Shown: positions 9,924 through 20,984 of the stretch, one piece after another
Layout of the letters: the number at the start of each line of letters is the position of its first letter
Numbering within the stretch: position 1 is the first letter of the stretch
From: an uncultured Cellvibrionales bacterium
GTDB lineage: Bacteria; Pseudomonadota; Gammaproteobacteria; Pseudomonadales; Porticoccaceae
Reading direction: 5' to 3'
DNA: 64,000 nt
NCBI GenBank assembly: GCA_913062605.1
Contig: CAJXWQ010000003.1
Location: 124,001 to 188,000 of the forward strand
Translations under genes and position numbers: made by a program
The notes under the pieces: model-generated
Told to the model about the DNA's origin: nothing
The model's input: the letters and a program-made list of their open reading frames with translations, nothing else
Database searches by the model: none

Positions 9924-10033
9924 TGCCTGGGTTGTTGTTGGCGCCTACAGCCTTCGATCATCAGTTGATCTATCCAGGTATGTTGCCCGTATAAAAATGC
10001 GGCAACATGCCTGAGACGGTGATAGAATTCCGT

Positions 10034-10056
10034 AACCGGGGCAACCCGGTTTTTTT
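10034..10056 (+). terminator. Terminator hairpin after hflC
   Basis: AACCGGG at 10034-10040 pairs with CCCGGTT at 10045-10051 around a GCAA (GNRA) tetraloop and is followed directly by a T run. It ends 20 bases before the DUF2065 gene, so that gene either needs read-through or a promoter within or after the hairpin. Confidence 0.8.
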
Positions 10057-10076
10057 ACGACTGCGAGAGCGTCATT

Positions 10077-10262
10077 ATGTGGCTTGATTTAGCTCGGGCA
10101 TTTTGTCTGATGTTAGTGCTGGAAGGCATTATGCCGTTCCTGTCTCCTGGCCGCTGGCGGAATATGGCGTCATTGTTGGCTCAAGTAGATGACCGCAGTA
10201 TGCGCATAATGGGTCTGGTTAGCATGTTGCTTGGCGCGGGTGCGCTATATTTTATAAATTAG
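10077..10262 (+). CDS. yjeT: DUF2065 (YjeT-like) small membrane protein
   Basis: The 61-residue protein has two hydrophobic segments (about 5-22 and 42-60) joined by the conserved patch GIMPFLSPGRWR. That layout and the position between hflC and purA match the DUF2065/YjeT family. No biochemical role is established for the family. It sits 20 bases behind a terminator and 26 bases ahead of hisZ. Confidence 0.88.
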   Translation: MWLDLARAFCLMLVLEGIMPFLSPGRWRNMASLLAQVDDRSMRIMGLVSMLLGAGALYFIN

Positions 10263-10288
10263 TAAAAGTGGATCAATAGGTAGATGCA

Positions 10289-11476
10289 ATGACTGTTGCT
10301 GATCGTTGGTTGTTACCAGATGGTGTTGAAGAAATTCTGCCCAACCAGGCGTTTAAGGTAGAGCGCCTGCGTCGACAGGTTCTAGATCTATACCACGGCT
10401 GGGGATACGATCTGGTAATCCCACCGTTGGTTGAGTTTACCGATTCACTACTGAGTGGCACTGGCTCCGACCTGGATCTGATGACATTTAAGGTCACGGA
10501 TCAAATCAGTGGTCGTATGATGGGGGTTCGCGCAGACATTACCCCCCAAACTAGCCGGATGGATGCTCACAGCCTGAGACGTAATGGTCCCAGTCGACTG
10601 TGCTATGCCGGCACGGTTCTCTATACCAAACCACGTTATCCTCTAGCGAGCCGCTCCCCTATTCAGATAGGTGTGGAGCTCTATGGTGAGGCTGGGCTGG
10701 TCGCTGATATTGAAGTGATCAGCTTAATGGTGGAAACCCTACGATTAGCCGGACTGGAAAAGCCCCAGTTGGACCTTGGTCACGTAGGTGTTTATGGCAA
10801 CCTGCTGGAAGAGGCTGGGTTGAGCAAAAATCAGGAAGCCACATTGTTTGATCTGTTGCAGCGTAAGTCTGTGCCAGAGTTAGATGTTTGGGTGGTTGAC
10901 AATATTAATGATACAGCCACTGCAGCGATGATTCGTGCATTGGTGGACTTGGCGGGTGATGCCTCGGTACTTGATAGAGCCCGAGAATTATTTGCTGAAG
11001 CTCCTGCTGAGGTGGAACTGGCACTAGATGAGCTGCAGGCGGTTGTTGATGCATTAAAAATCAGCAGCCCAGAAGCTGAATTGTATTTAGATTTAAGTGA
11101 GCTTCGCGGCTACCACTATCACACAGGTGTGGTATTTGCCGCCTATGCCCCAGGTGCGGGTCAGGCTATTGGCAATGGTGGTCGCTATGACCATGTAGGG
11201 GAGGCCTTTGGTCGATCCCGTCCTGCCACAGGATTTAATATAAGTTTGCAGGCTTTGGTCCAGCTATCCAACAATATGGATCACATCCCCAGCGGCATTT
11301 TTGCACCCGCTGTTGAGGATGAAAGTACATCTCAACAAAAAGTGATTGCTGAGTTGAGAAAAAGTGGTGAGCGTGTGGTCAGTGGTTTTCCTGGCCAGCA
11401 GCCCAATTATGAGGAACTACATTGTGATCGCCAGTTACTACTGGTGGACGGTGAGTTTCAGATAAAAGCAGTTTAA
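10289..11476 (+). CDS. hisZ: ATP phosphoribosyltransferase regulatory subunit HisZ
   Basis: The 395-residue protein resembles the histidyl-tRNA synthetase core (motif 2-like region DITPQTSRMDAHSLRRNG and GGRYDHVGEAFGR) but lacks a C-terminal anticodon-binding domain. HisZ pairs with the short form of HisG and makes the first step of histidine synthesis sensitive to histidine. It is adjacent to purA, as in Pseudomonas. No hisG is present in the window. Confidence 0.93.
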   Translation: MTVADRWLLPDGVEEILPNQAFKVERLRRQVLDLYHGWGYDLVIPPLVEFTDSLLSGTGSDLDLMTFKVTDQISGRMMGVRADITPQTSRMDAHSLRRNGPSRLCYAGTVLYTKPRYPLASRSPIQIGVELYGEAGLVADIEVISLMVETLRLAGLEKPQLDLGHVGVYGNLLEEAGLSKNQEATLFDLLQRKSVPELDVWVVDNINDTATAAMIRALVDLAGDASVLDRARELFAEAPAEVELALDELQAVVDALKISSPEAELYLDLSELRGYHYHTGVVFAAYAPGAGQAIGNGGRYDHVGEAFGRSRPATGFNISLQALVQLSNNMDHIPSGIFAPAVEDESTSQQKVIAELRKSGERVVSGFPGQQPNYEELHCDRQLLLVDGEFQIKAV

Positions 11477-11510
11477 ATACTACTAGTTTAATAATCTTAA
11501 AGTAGGTTAG

Positions 11511-12812
<1,302 letters not shown>

Positions 12813-12926
12813 CATCACCCTAGGGGATGCGTGCCAGTATTGAGTATTCTTGCACCCCCCTCATGGTCAGCTCAGACATAGTTTCGCGCTTTTTCCTACT
12901 CTTTGCCTCACTCTTTGTTCCGTTCT

Positions 12927-12963
12927 TTTTTAAGTGATATCTGCTTTTTAAGTGATATCTGCT
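12927..12963 (+). repeat. 18-bp tandem duplication downstream of purA
   Basis: TTTTTAAGTGATATCTGC is present twice in succession with period 18 (AAGTGATATCTGC begins at 12932 and at 12950). Confidence 0.85.
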
Positions 12964-13091
12964 GCCACTAAAACAGTCTTGGCTAATATTCTCGGCAGGC
13001 CTAAATGGTGGGTCGGTCAGTTATCAACTGCCGAAATTGAAATAAAAATCGCCATATAGATTGCATTTTTGTTATATCGCTTGTAAGGTTT

Positions 13092-13121
13092 TTGGCGTTT
13101 ACTTTGTTAAATAATTATAAA
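13092..13121 (+). promoter_or_regulatory. Candidate sigma-70 promoter of the nuo operon
   Basis: TTGGCG at 13092-13097 and TATAAA at 13116-13121 are separated by 18 bases in an AT-rich stretch upstream of nuoA. This is pattern matching only; other AT-rich hexamers nearby could serve as well. Confidence 0.35.
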
Positions 13122-13138
13122 AGTCAGGCCGAAGTACT

Positions 13139-13200
13139 CGTTTAGTTAGTCAGTCGGTAGAGCGAGTGGCCTCCGAAAAAAATCGGAGTTCTAATGCCAA
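13139..13200 (+). pseudogene. Decayed tRNA-Arg(CCG)-like sequence
   Basis: The D-loop part CAGTCGGTAGAGC (13151-13163), the anticodon-loop-like GGCCTCCGAA with CCG at 13173-13175, and a T-arm-like CGGAGTTCTAATGCC (13184-13198) occur in tRNA order and near-tRNA spacing. They resemble tRNA-Arg(CCG). The D stem does not pair, the 3' half of the anticodon stem is replaced by an A run, and no acceptor stem or CCA is evident, so a working tRNA is unlikely. CTCCGA and TCGGAG now form a separate hairpin at 13171-13188. Confidence 0.45.
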
Positions 13201-13411
13201 GACTTAGAAGTCACACTCTTCGGAGTAGAGGATTGTTTTGTCATCGGGTTGCTCATGCCAGCCTGATGACGCTGTCGTATATCGTTCATTTCCCTCTCAT
13301 TAGTCGATTAAACTCCCTATTACTCTCTTCAAGTTCCGGGCACCGGACGTTGAATCTGATAAGCAGATATTCTAATTATTTCAGTGCTAACTCTCTACGG
13401 GATGTTGTCAG

Positions 13412-13828
13412 GTGAGTGAGGCCGCCAGCGTAGTCCATACCGGGGAACTATGGCCCCTGGTCGTCTACTTTGTCATGGTGATCATGTTGGTATTGACTAT
13501 GCTGGGTCTTTCCTGGCTGCTGGGGCAGCGGCGAATGGACCGTGCTACTGGTGAAACCTTTGAATCCGGTATCGTTTCTGTTGGTAGCTCTCAGGTTCGT
13601 ATCTCTGTTGAGTTTTATCTAATTGCTATTTTCTTTGTGATTTTCGACCTTGAAACTGTCTTTATCTTTGCCTGGGCCATCGCCTTTTTTGAATTGGGCT
13701 GGTCAGGTTATTTCGCGATGCTGGTGTTTGTGGTGATTCTAGTGATAGCACTGGTTTATGAGTGGCGCTCGGGTGCTTTGGACTGGGGCATAAAAACCCG
13801 TACGGGACTAGAGGAAACAAGCAAATGA
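13412..13828 (+). CDS. nuoA: NADH-quinone oxidoreductase subunit A
   Basis: The 138-residue membrane subunit of complex I has three TM segments (about 14-37, 68-90, 94-118) and the conserved loop [21 protein letters not shown] with the E and D residues (FDLETVF) of NuoA. The start is a GTG at 13412; an in-frame stop at 13388 rules out a longer form, and the first internal ATG lies inside TM1. No strong Shine-Dalgarno precedes the GTG. It overlaps nuoB by 4 bases (ATGA) and opens the nuo operon. Confidence 0.93.
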   Translation: MSEAASVVHTGELWPLVVYFVMVIMLVLTMLGLSWLLGQRRMDRATGETFESGIVSVGSSQVRISVEFYLIAIFFVIFDLETVFIFAWAIAFFELGWSGYFAMLVFVVILVIALVYEWRSGALDWGIKTRTGLEETSK

Positions 13829-14478
13829 AGTGGAGCCTAACTCGCCCTGATGAGGTGATCGCTAGCAATGGCAGCGGAGATATTTATAGCAATGATCCGA
13901 TAGAAGAGCATGTTCGTCGCAATGTGTGTTTTGCCAAGTTGGAAGATCTCATTGCCTGGGGCCGAGGACATTCTCTTTGGCCTTTTAATTTTGGTTTGTC
14001 TTGCTGTTATGTGGAGATGGCTACGGCGTTTACCAGTCGTCATGATATTGCCCGGTTTGGTTCTGAGGTGATTCGGGCCACGCCTCGACAGGCTGACCTG
14101 ATGGTTATTTCTGGTACCTGCTTTTTAAAAATGGCACCGGTAGTTCAGCGGCTCTATGAGCAATTGTTAGAACCACGATGGATTATATCTATGGGTTCTT
14201 GTGCAAATTCCGGTGGTATGTATGACATTTATTCGGTAGTTCAGGGGGTGGATAAATTTATTCCTGTGGATGTGTATGTCCCGGGTTGCCCTCCACGTCC
14301 AGAGGCTTTAATGCAAGGGTTGGTCATGTTGCAAGAGTCTATAGGCAAAGAGCGCCGTCCCATAAGTTGGGCGGTAGGTGATCAAACGGTGGTTAAACCT
14401 GCACCCATCAGTCAGAGAGACCTATTGACTGAAGAAAGAATGAAAACAACAGAACTACGGGACCCTAAAAACGTATAA
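13825..14478 (+). CDS. nuoB: NADH-quinone oxidoreductase subunit B
   Basis: The 217-residue peripheral-arm subunit binds Fe-S cluster N2, the last cluster before quinone. The ligands are visible as the tandem Cys pair in GLSCCYVEM, the Cys of [11 protein letters not shown] and the Cys of [14 protein letters not shown] 13825 overlaps the nuoA stop and has GAGGA at 13811-13815, so upstream in-frame codons were not used. The 3' end carries a 16-bp tandem duplication that repeats the last codons and stop (14464-14495). Confidence 0.96.
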   Translation: MKWSLTRPDEVIASNGSGDIYSNDPIEEHVRRNVCFAKLEDLIAWGRGHSLWPFNFGLSCCYVEMATAFTSRHDIARFGSEVIRATPRQADLMVISGTCFLKMAPVVQRLYEQLLEPRWIISMGSCANSGGMYDIYSVVQGVDKFIPVDVYVPGCPPRPEALMQGLVMLQESIGKERRPISWAVGDQTVVKPAPISQRDLLTEERMKTTELRDPKNV

Positions 14479-14495
14479 GCCTAAGAATGTATAAG
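14464..14495 (+). repeat. 16-bp tandem duplication across the nuoB stop codon
   Basis: CCTAAAAACGTATAAG (14464-14479) is followed by CCTAAGAATGTATAAG (14480-14495), 14 of 16 bases identical. Both copies encode P-K-N-V-stop, so the second is a spare C-terminal end placed after the first stop. Confidence 0.85.
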
Positions 14496-14540
14496 AAAGG
14501 CGTGTAAAAACTAACAATAAAAATTAATTGGGAACGGTAT

Positions 14541-16292
14541 ATGCAAGCAACTGAAACCCTGCAACAAACAGACATTATTGCCGAACTGTATGAGCGGTTT
14601 GGTGAGGATTGTTTTCAGGTTCAGTGTTGCGCTGACGGCATAGCCACCCTTTGGGTAGATAAACCCCAATTTCAGTATGTACTGCGATTCCTTAAGCCGA
14701 AATTCCCCATGTTGCATGATCTGTTTGGTATTGATGAGAGGGTGCGAATTAATCGTGAGGGACAGCCTGCGGCTGACTTCACAGTTGTTTATCACTTGTT
14801 GTCCTTTACCCGGAACGAGGATGTTCGGATCAAAGTGGCTTTGATCGAGCCTGATATTCAGCTGCCTACCATTATCGATATCTGGCCCAATGCTAACTGG
14901 TATGAACGTGAAGTCTGGGACATGTTTGGTATCGATTTTAGTGGTCATCCCAACTTGTACCGTATTCTTATGCCACCCACCTGGGAGGGGCATCCCCTCC
15001 GTAAGGATCATCCGGCCAGGGCCACCGAGATGGAGCCTTTTAGTTTGGATGACCATAAGCAGGACATTGAACAGGAAGCACTGCGATTCCGCCCGGAAGA
15101 ATGGGGTATGGAACGTAAAAATGATGATACAGAATATATGTTTCTTAATCTGGGGCCTAACCACCCCAGTGTACATGGGGTGTTCCGGATAGCATTGCAG
15201 TTAGACGGTGAAGTGGTTGTGGATGCCGTTCCTGATATTGGTTACCACCATCGCGGTGCAGAAAAAATGGGTGAACGCCAGACCTGGCATAGTTTTATCC
15301 CCTACACCGATCGTATCGATTATCTGGGTGGGGTGATGAATAACCTGGCCTATGTCATGTCAGTGGAAAAACTGGCCAGTATCAAAGTGCCGGATCGTGC
15401 CAAAGTCATTCGCATTATGATGTCCGAACTGTTTCGTATTTCCAGTCACTTGGTGTTCTACGGTACTTTTGCTCAAGATGTGGGGCAAATGTCACCGGTA
15501 TTTTATATGTTTGCCGACAGAGAGAGGTTATTTGGCATTGTCGAGGCCATTACCGGTGGGCGAATGCACCCGGCGTGGTTCCGAATAGGCGGCGTAGCAC
15601 AAGACCTTCCTATTGGTTGGGAAAAAATGGTACGTGATTTTATTGATGCTATGCCGGCTCGCCTGGATCACTACGACAAGATGGCTATGCAGAATAAAAT
15701 TTTGCAGAAACGAGCAAAAGGTATTGGCTGTTATACCCAGCAAGAAGCCATTGATTGGGGTATTACTGGCCCAGGATTACGTGCCACTGGAATGGATTGG
15801 GATTTGCGTAGAGACCGACCCTATGGTGGTTATGATCAATTTGATTTTGAAGTTCCCGTTGGAAACAACGGCGATTCCTATGATCGGACAGTGGTTCGAA
15901 TAGAAGAGATTCGCCAAAGCTTGAAAATTGTTCGTCAATGTTTGGATAACATGCCCGAGGGCCCTTATAAGAGTGACCATCGATTAACGACACCGCCGCC
16001 AAAAGAGCGGACCATGCAAGATATTGAGACATTAATTCATCACTTTCTCAATGTCAGTTGGGGGCCTGCTATTCCTGTAGGTGAGGCCACTCAGCTAATC
16101 GAGGCGACCAAAGGCCACAATAGTTACCACCTGATAAGTGATGGTGGAACTATGTCATATCGCACCAGAATCAGGACGCCGTCTTTCCCCCACTTACAAC
16201 AGATTCCTTTAATTAGTCGTGGGTTGCTGATTGCTGATCTGATCACAATTATTGCCAGTATCGACTTTGTTATGGCGGATGTAGACCGATGA
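14541..16292 (+). CDS. nuoC: NADH-quinone oxidoreductase fused subunit C/D
   Basis: The 583-residue fusion has a NuoC (30 kDa) domain in about residues 1-180, with [24 protein letters not shown] in its second half, and a NuoD (49 kDa) domain from about 195, with [22 protein letters not shown] and RIDYLGG. NuoD lines the quinone pocket with NuoB. Fusion of C and D is normal in gammaproteobacteria. The next gene starts within its stop codon (ATGA), so translation is likely coupled. Confidence 0.96.
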   Translation: MQATETLQQTDIIAELYERFGEDCFQVQCCADGIATLWVDKPQFQYVLRFLKPKFPMLHDLFGIDERVRINREGQPAADFTVVYHLLSFTRNEDVRIKVALIEPDIQLPTIIDIWPNANWYEREVWDMFGIDFSGHPNLYRILMPPTWEGHPLRKDHPARATEMEPFSLDDHKQDIEQEALRFRPEEWGMERKNDDTEYMFLNLGPNHPSVHGVFRIALQLDGEVVVDAVPDIGYHHRGAEKMGERQTWHSFIPYTDRIDYLGGVMNNLAYVMSVEKLASIKVPDRAKVIRIMMSELFRISSHLVFYGTFAQDVGQMSPVFYMFADRERLFGIVEAITGGRMHPAWFRIGGVAQDLPIGWEKMVRDFIDAMPARLDHYDKMAMQNKILQKRAKGIGCYTQQEAIDWGITGPGLRATGMDWDLRRDRPYGGYDQFDFEVPVGNNGDSYDRTVVRIEEIRQSLKIVRQCLDNMPEGPYKSDHRLTTPPPKERTMQDIETLIHHFLNVSWGPAIPVGEATQLIEATKGHNSYHLISDGGTMSYRTRIRTPSFPHLQQIPLISRGLLIADLITIIASIDFVMADVDR

Positions 16293-16804
16293 GTGAGCAT
16301 CAATTAATTCAGTCAGATATCGCATTATCGGCAGAAGAAATTCGGCAGATAGATGTGGAGCTTGCCCATATTCCACAGAAATCTGGTGCTGCCATTGATG
16401 CACTAAAAATTGTGCAGAGCCAGCGAGGTTGGGTTTCTGATGAAGCGCTGGTGGCCATTGCTCGTTATCTGGACATGTCGCCCGAGGCCCTTGAAGGAGT
16501 GGCCACTTTTTACAACCTGATTTATCGGCAGCCCGTAGGTGACAAAGTGGTGTTGTTTTGTGACAGCGTGAGTTGTTGGATCTGTGGCTGCGACGGAGTG
16601 AAACAAAAAATATCAGAAAAATTGGGTGTTGATTACGGCGAGACCACTGCAGATAACCAATACACCTTGATTCCTGTGCCTTGTTTGGGAGCTTGCGATA
16701 AAGCTCCGGTGATGATGGTCGGTGATGATCTTCATACCAATCTGGATGATCAAAAAATTGATCAGATTTTTGCTAAGAGAACTGGTGAAGGGGAGGACTG
16801 CTGA
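16289..16804 (+). CDS. nuoE: NADH-quinone oxidoreductase subunit E
   Basis: The 171-residue thioredoxin-fold subunit holds the [2Fe-2S] cluster N1a. Ligand Cys residues are in [13 protein letters not shown] and in [10 protein letters not shown], the usual two-pair arrangement, with two additional Cys (WICGC) in the first loop. It is part of the NADH-oxidising module with NuoF and NuoG. It overlaps nuoCD by 4 bases and nuoF by 1 base (TGATG). Confidence 0.95.
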   Translation: MSEHQLIQSDIALSAEEIRQIDVELAHIPQKSGAAIDALKIVQSQRGWVSDEALVAIARYLDMSPEALEGVATFYNLIYRQPVGDKVVLFCDSVSCWICGCDGVKQKISEKLGVDYGETTADNQYTLIPVPCLGACDKAPVMMVGDDLHTNLDDQKIDQIFAKRTGEGEDC

Positions 16805-18147
16805 TGGAAAATGTTTTGATAGAAAAAGTCCTCACTCGAAATATTGGCCCAGACCAAACCCCAACAGACATGGCTGCCTATGAAGCCAATGGCGGATACC
16901 GAGCCCTGCATAAAGTTATGGCGGGTATGACCCCCAATGATTGTTTGGAGGTAGTGAAAGCATCAAACCTTCGTGGCCGAGGAGGGGCTGGTTTTCCCAC
17001 AGGGATGAAGTGGAGCTTTGTACCCATGGGTGAAAAATGTACTCCGGGGCACAAATATTTAGTCACCAATGCAGATGAAATGGAGCCAGGGACCTTTAAG
17101 GATCGGTTATTAATGGAATGTGATCCTCATCAGCTAATTGAGGGCATGATTCTCGCGGCTTACACCATTGAGGCAGATCGCTCCTATATCTTTATTCGCG
17201 GCGAATACGTGGTGGCCATCGAACGGCTCGAGCAGGCTCTGGTCGATTGCTATAAAAAAGGTTACCTGGGCGAAAATATTCTGGGTAGTGGTTACGATCT
17301 GGAAATGCATGTGCACACCAGTGCGGGACGCTATATCTGTGGCGAAGAAACAGCGCTGATCAATGCCTTGGAGGGTAAGCGTGCCAACCCAAGAGCCAAG
17401 CCACCTTTCCCTCAAGTTAGTGGCCTATGGGGTCGGCCAACCATCGTCAATAACGTCGAAACCCTTTGTAATATTCCTCACATCATTGATCGTGGTGCCG
17501 AGTGGTTTCAATCCTTAGGTATTGGTGAAGACAGCGGTACCAAAATGTTTGGTGCCAGCGGCCATGTAAAAAATCCTGGATGCTGGGAGCTGCCGATGGG
17601 CACACCTATTCGGGAAATTCTGGAACAGCATGCGGGGGGTATGACTGATGGACGAAAACTCAAAGGTTTCCTGCCTGGGGGTGGGTCAACGGATTTTCTG
17701 GTAGAAGAGCATCTCGATTTACCCATGGACTATGGATCTATTGGTGCTGCTGGCAGCCGCATGGGTACCGGCACCATGATTATTCTGGACGATAAAACCT
17801 GCCCGGTTGGCATGGTTCTGAATCTGATCCGTTTCTTTGCCCATGAATCCTGTGGTTTCTGCACGCCATGTCGGGAAGGCCTGCCATGGACTCGCCAGGT
17901 TTTGGAAGATATTGAAGCAGGCCGAGGACGTAAAGAAGACCTGGACACCCTGGTTCGCCAGGTGAAATATATTGGTTCTATGGGAAATACTCACTGTGCA
18001 TTAGCTCCCGGGGCCATGGAGCCATTACAGAGTGCATTGAAATATTTTCAGAGTGATTTTGAGGCTCATGTTGAGCAAGGGTGTTGTCCCTATGCTGCGG
18101 ATATGAAGGCCCAAGACATAACAACGGTCCAAGGGGAGCGTGCCTAA
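16804..18147 (+). CDS. nuoF: NADH-quinone oxidoreductase subunit F
   Basis: The 447-residue flavoprotein subunit binds NADH, FMN and cluster N3. RGRGGAGFPTGMKW and NADEMEPGTFKDR form the FMN/NADH site, and SCGFCTPCREG with a later Cys (NTHCALAPGA) are the [4Fe-4S] ligands. It is the entry point of electrons into complex I. Its stop overlaps the nuoG start by one base. Confidence 0.97.
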   Translation: MENVLIEKVLTRNIGPDQTPTDMAAYEANGGYRALHKVMAGMTPNDCLEVVKASNLRGRGGAGFPTGMKWSFVPMGEKCTPGHKYLVTNADEMEPGTFKDRLLMECDPHQLIEGMILAAYTIEADRSYIFIRGEYVVAIERLEQALVDCYKKGYLGENILGSGYDLEMHVHTSAGRYICGEETALINALEGKRANPRAKPPFPQVSGLWGRPTIVNNVETLCNIPHIIDRGAEWFQSLGIGEDSGTKMFGASGHVKNPGCWELPMGTPIREILEQHAGGMTDGRKLKGFLPGGGSTDFLVEEHLDLPMDYGSIGAAGSRMGTGTMIILDDKTCPVGMVLNLIRFFAHESCGFCTPCREGLPWTRQVLEDIEAGRGRKEDLDTLVRQVKYIGSMGNTHCALAPGAMEPLQSALKYFQSDFEAHVEQGCCPYAADMKAQDITTVQGERA

Positions 18148-20984
18148 TGCCCACTATCTATATTGATGGAACCGCTTACGAAGTGGATGAAGGCAAAAAC
18201 CTCTTGGAAGCCTGTCTGAATTTAGGGCTGGATTTGCCTTATTTCTGTTGGCATCCCTCCATGGGTTCCATTGGCTCATGTCGTCAATGTGCCATGGTGC
18301 AGTATCAAAATGAAGAAGATACCCGTGGGCGTATTGTGATGGGCTGTATGACACCTGTTACTGATGGTGCAAGGTTATCTCTTCAAGGTGAAACCGCCAG
18401 TGAATTTAGAGAGTCCGTAATTGAATCATTGATGTTGAATCACCCCCATGATTGCCCTGTTTGTGCAGAGGGTGGTGAGTGCCACCTACAAGATATGACG
18501 GTGATGGTTGGCCATCGTGACAGAAATTATCGGGGTAAAAAGAATACCCATCGAAACCAGTATTTGGGGCCGCTGATTAATCACGAAATGAATCGCTGCA
18601 TCAGTTGTTATCGCTGTGTGCGTTTTTACCGGGATTATGCAGGCGGTACGGATTTAGCGGCACTGGCTTCCCACGATCATGTGTATTTTGGTCGGCATCA
18701 AGATGGTGTGCTGCAAAGTGAATTTGCTGGCAACCTGGTGGAGGTATGTCCTACCGGAGTATTCACGGATAAACCACTGTTAAACGATTACAGTCGTAAG
18801 TGGGATTTACAATCAGCGCCTTCTATTTGTTTTGGTTGTGCCGTGGGTTGTAATACTTCTCCGGGTGAGCGTTATGGCAAATTAAAGCGTATTCAGAATC
18901 GTTACAATCAACAGGTAAACGGCTATTTTTTATGTGACCGTGGCCGTTTTGGTGCTGATTTTGTTAATAGCGACACTCGGCTTAATTTTGCAGGTGTTCG
19001 TCAGGAGGATGGTAGTTATCAGGCTATTAAAGCGGATGATGCCCTGAGTCAGGTGGCGAGTTTCTGCCAGCAGGGAACAGTTGCTGCCATTGGTTCTCCA
19101 CGGGCTTCAGTGGAAGCCAATTACCTGTTACGCCGGTTAGTGGGAGGCATACATTTTTGTCCCGGGATGGGCGGCCCTGAACGGACTCTTGTTCAGCAGG
19201 TTGCCGACATTCTAAGTACAACCCGGGCAATTAGTCCCTCCATTCATCAAATTGAATCTGCTGATGCAATACTGATTCTTGGTGAAGACGTCAGTAATAC
19301 TGCACCACGTCTAGCTCTCGCCCTACGTCAGGCTGCTCGAAATAAAGCCTTGGAACTGGCTGCGAAAATGCGCCTGGAACCTTGGATGGATGCGGCAATT
19401 CGCAACCTGTCCCAAGACCAATACAGCCCAATATTTATCGCTGGAGTTAATCAAAGCAGACTGGATGATATTGCCGAAACCAGTATTTCATTGGCCCCCG
19501 ATGATATTGCCAGATTGGGTTTTGCTGTCGCAGCAGAAATTTCAGGAAACCCCATTCCCAATTTATCCATGGATAGCCTGGACCCGGGCCTCAGGGTATT
19601 GGTTGGAATCATTGCTTCAGCATTAAAAGCCGCGAAAAACCCCTTAGTTGTGTCGGGTACCAGTTTGTTGAATTCAGCGGTGATTGATAGTGCTACAGCT
19701 GTAGCTGAGGCGCTAGCTAACAGCACAGAGACGATGCTCAGTTTGAGCGTGCCAGAATGTAATAGCCTCGGCGTGGCAATGCTGGATGGTGGTGAGGGTA
19801 TCGGGTTTGATGCATTGGTAGAGAGTGTTGCACAAGGCAATATTGATACCTTGATTGTGTTGGAAAATGATCTTTATCGGCGAGCACCGACGGAGGAAGT
19901 CGATCGCTTATTGGGAAATATCAAACAGCTCGTGGTATTGGACTCGCTGGATAATGCCACACTGTCAAAATCACACATAGCATTACCCGTGGCGACCGTC
20001 GCGGAGTCTGAAGGTACATGGGTCAATAGTGAGGGGCGGGCACAACGTTATTACCCGGTATTTATAGCGGAAGATGACAGGCTTGCCAGCTGGCAGTGGT
20101 TGTCTGAGTTAGGCCAGGTGTTGGGGTTGTCGGGATTCAATGAGCTACAGCATTTTGACCAGGTGGAACAAGCCTGTTCCCAGGATATTGCGGCATTGTC
20201 TGAAATCACTGCTGCTGCCCCAGATCACCAGTTCCGTAATCGTGGATTAAAAATACCACGGCAACCTACTCGCTACAGCGGCCGTACTGCCATGCGGGCC
20301 GATGTGTCTGTTCATGAACCTAAACAGCCTGTGGATGAAGAGACTCCTCTGTCATTTAGCATGGAAGGTTTGAGTGTTGGGCTGCCGAGTTCATTGATGT
20401 CCTATAACTGGTCACCGGGTTGGAATTCCAATCAGTCTATACAGAAGTTTCAAGATGAGGCCGGTGGTGCAATTAAAGGCGGCTCCGCCGGTGTACGGTT
20501 GATAGCTTCCGGTGAGGGCGTGGATGCAGAATTTGCTCCGGATGCTTTCCAGTCTTCTGATTCTGAGCGGTTGCTGGTTCCAGTTTATCGGGTATTTGGC
20601 AGTGATGAATTGAGCTATCAGGCCCCTGCCATTGCGGAGTTGGCTGGAGATGCCCAACTGATTTTAAACTCGGATGATGCGGGCAAACTTCAGGTTGTTG
20701 ATGGCGATGGTGTCATTGTGTCAATGCAAGGCAGGGCAGCAGCAGAGGGCTCAGTGATATTGGAAGTGATGGTTGATGGGTCATTGGCAAATGGTTGTGC
20801 GGGTTTTACTGCGGGGATGCCAGGAACCGAGTCGCTAGTACCAGGCGCTATGGTGATACTACAAAAGGCCAATGACTGGCAACGACGGAAACCCCAGTTG
20901 ATTGCCACGGATAATCCTTCATCTAATCCCAATGCCCCCAGCTCTGGGAGCTATGGTGTGCAGACAGGGGTGTCATATGTCTGA
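18147..20984 (+). CDS. nuoG: NADH-quinone oxidoreductase subunit G
   Basis: The 945-residue subunit has an N-terminal 2Fe-2S ferredoxin domain (GSCRQCAMV), a His/Cys cluster region (CPVCAEGGECHLQDM), a ferredoxin segment (NRCISCYRCVRFYRDYAGG), the extra N7 motif (CFGCAVGCN), and a long molybdopterin oxidoreductase-like domain that in this family carries no molybdenum. The start at ATG 18147 fits the family start MPTIYIDG and overlaps the nuoF stop; an upstream in-frame ATG inside nuoF was rejected. The C-terminal part, about 750-945, is the least conserved. Confidence 0.96.
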   Translation: MPTIYIDGTAYEVDEGKNLLEACLNLGLDLPYFCWHPSMGSIGSCRQCAMVQYQNEEDTRGRIVMGCMTPVTDGARLSLQGETASEFRESVIESLMLNHPHDCPVCAEGGECHLQDMTVMVGHRDRNYRGKKNTHRNQYLGPLINHEMNRCISCYRCVRFYRDYAGGTDLAALASHDHVYFGRHQDGVLQSEFAGNLVEVCPTGVFTDKPLLNDYSRKWDLQSAPSICFGCAVGCNTSPGERYGKLKRIQNRYNQQVNGYFLCDRGRFGADFVNSDTRLNFAGVRQEDGSYQAIKADDALSQVASFCQQGTVAAIGSPRASVEANYLLRRLVGGIHFCPGMGGPERTLVQQVADILSTTRAISPSIHQIESADAILILGEDVSNTAPRLALALRQAARNKALELAAKMRLEPWMDAAIRNLSQDQYSPIFIAGVNQSRLDDIAETSISLAPDDIARLGFAVAAEISGNPIPNLSMDSLDPGLRVLVGIIASALKAAKNPLVVSGTSLLNSAVIDSATAVAEALANSTETMLSLSVPECNSLGVAMLDGGEGIGFDALVESVAQGNIDTLIVLENDLYRRAPTEEVDRLLGNIKQLVVLDSLDNATLSKSHIALPVATVAESEGTWVNSEGRAQRYYPVFIAEDDRLASWQWLSELGQVLGLSGFNELQHFDQVEQACSQDIAALSEITAAAPDHQFRNRGLKIPRQPTRYSGRTAMRADVSVHEPKQPVDEETPLSFSMEGLSVGLPSSLMSYNWSPGWNSNQSIQKFQDEAGGAIKGGSAGVRLIASGEGVDAEFAPDAFQSSDSERLLVPVYRVFGSDELSYQAPAIAELAGDAQLILNSDDAGKLQVVDGDGVIVSMQGRAAAEGSVILEVMVDGSLANGCAGFTAGMPGTESLVPGAMVILQKANDWQRRKPQLIATDNPSSNPNAPSSGSYGVQTGVSYV

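Larger units (their letters stand above)
12813..13411. other. 599-bp non-coding interval between purA and nuoA
   Basis: No convincing gene lies here. It holds an 18-bp tandem duplication at 12927-12963, a possible promoter at 13092-13121, a tRNA-Arg-like ruin at 13139-13200, and a small hairpin with a C(TTCG)G tetraloop at 13215-13226. The nuoA leader would be at least 280 bases long if the promoter guess is right. The 73-codon frame at 13194-13415 has no recognisable features and is not called. Confidence 0.6.

Noticed and set aside
13194-13415. 73-codon frame upstream of nuoA
   Set aside because: No family, no Shine-Dalgarno, Ser/Leu/Arg-rich translation typical of non-coding sequence, and it overlaps the tRNA-like ruin.
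18081-18146. Longer nuoG start inside nuoF
   Set aside because: The additional residues are out-of-frame nuoF sequence; the family start is MPTIYIDG at 18147.
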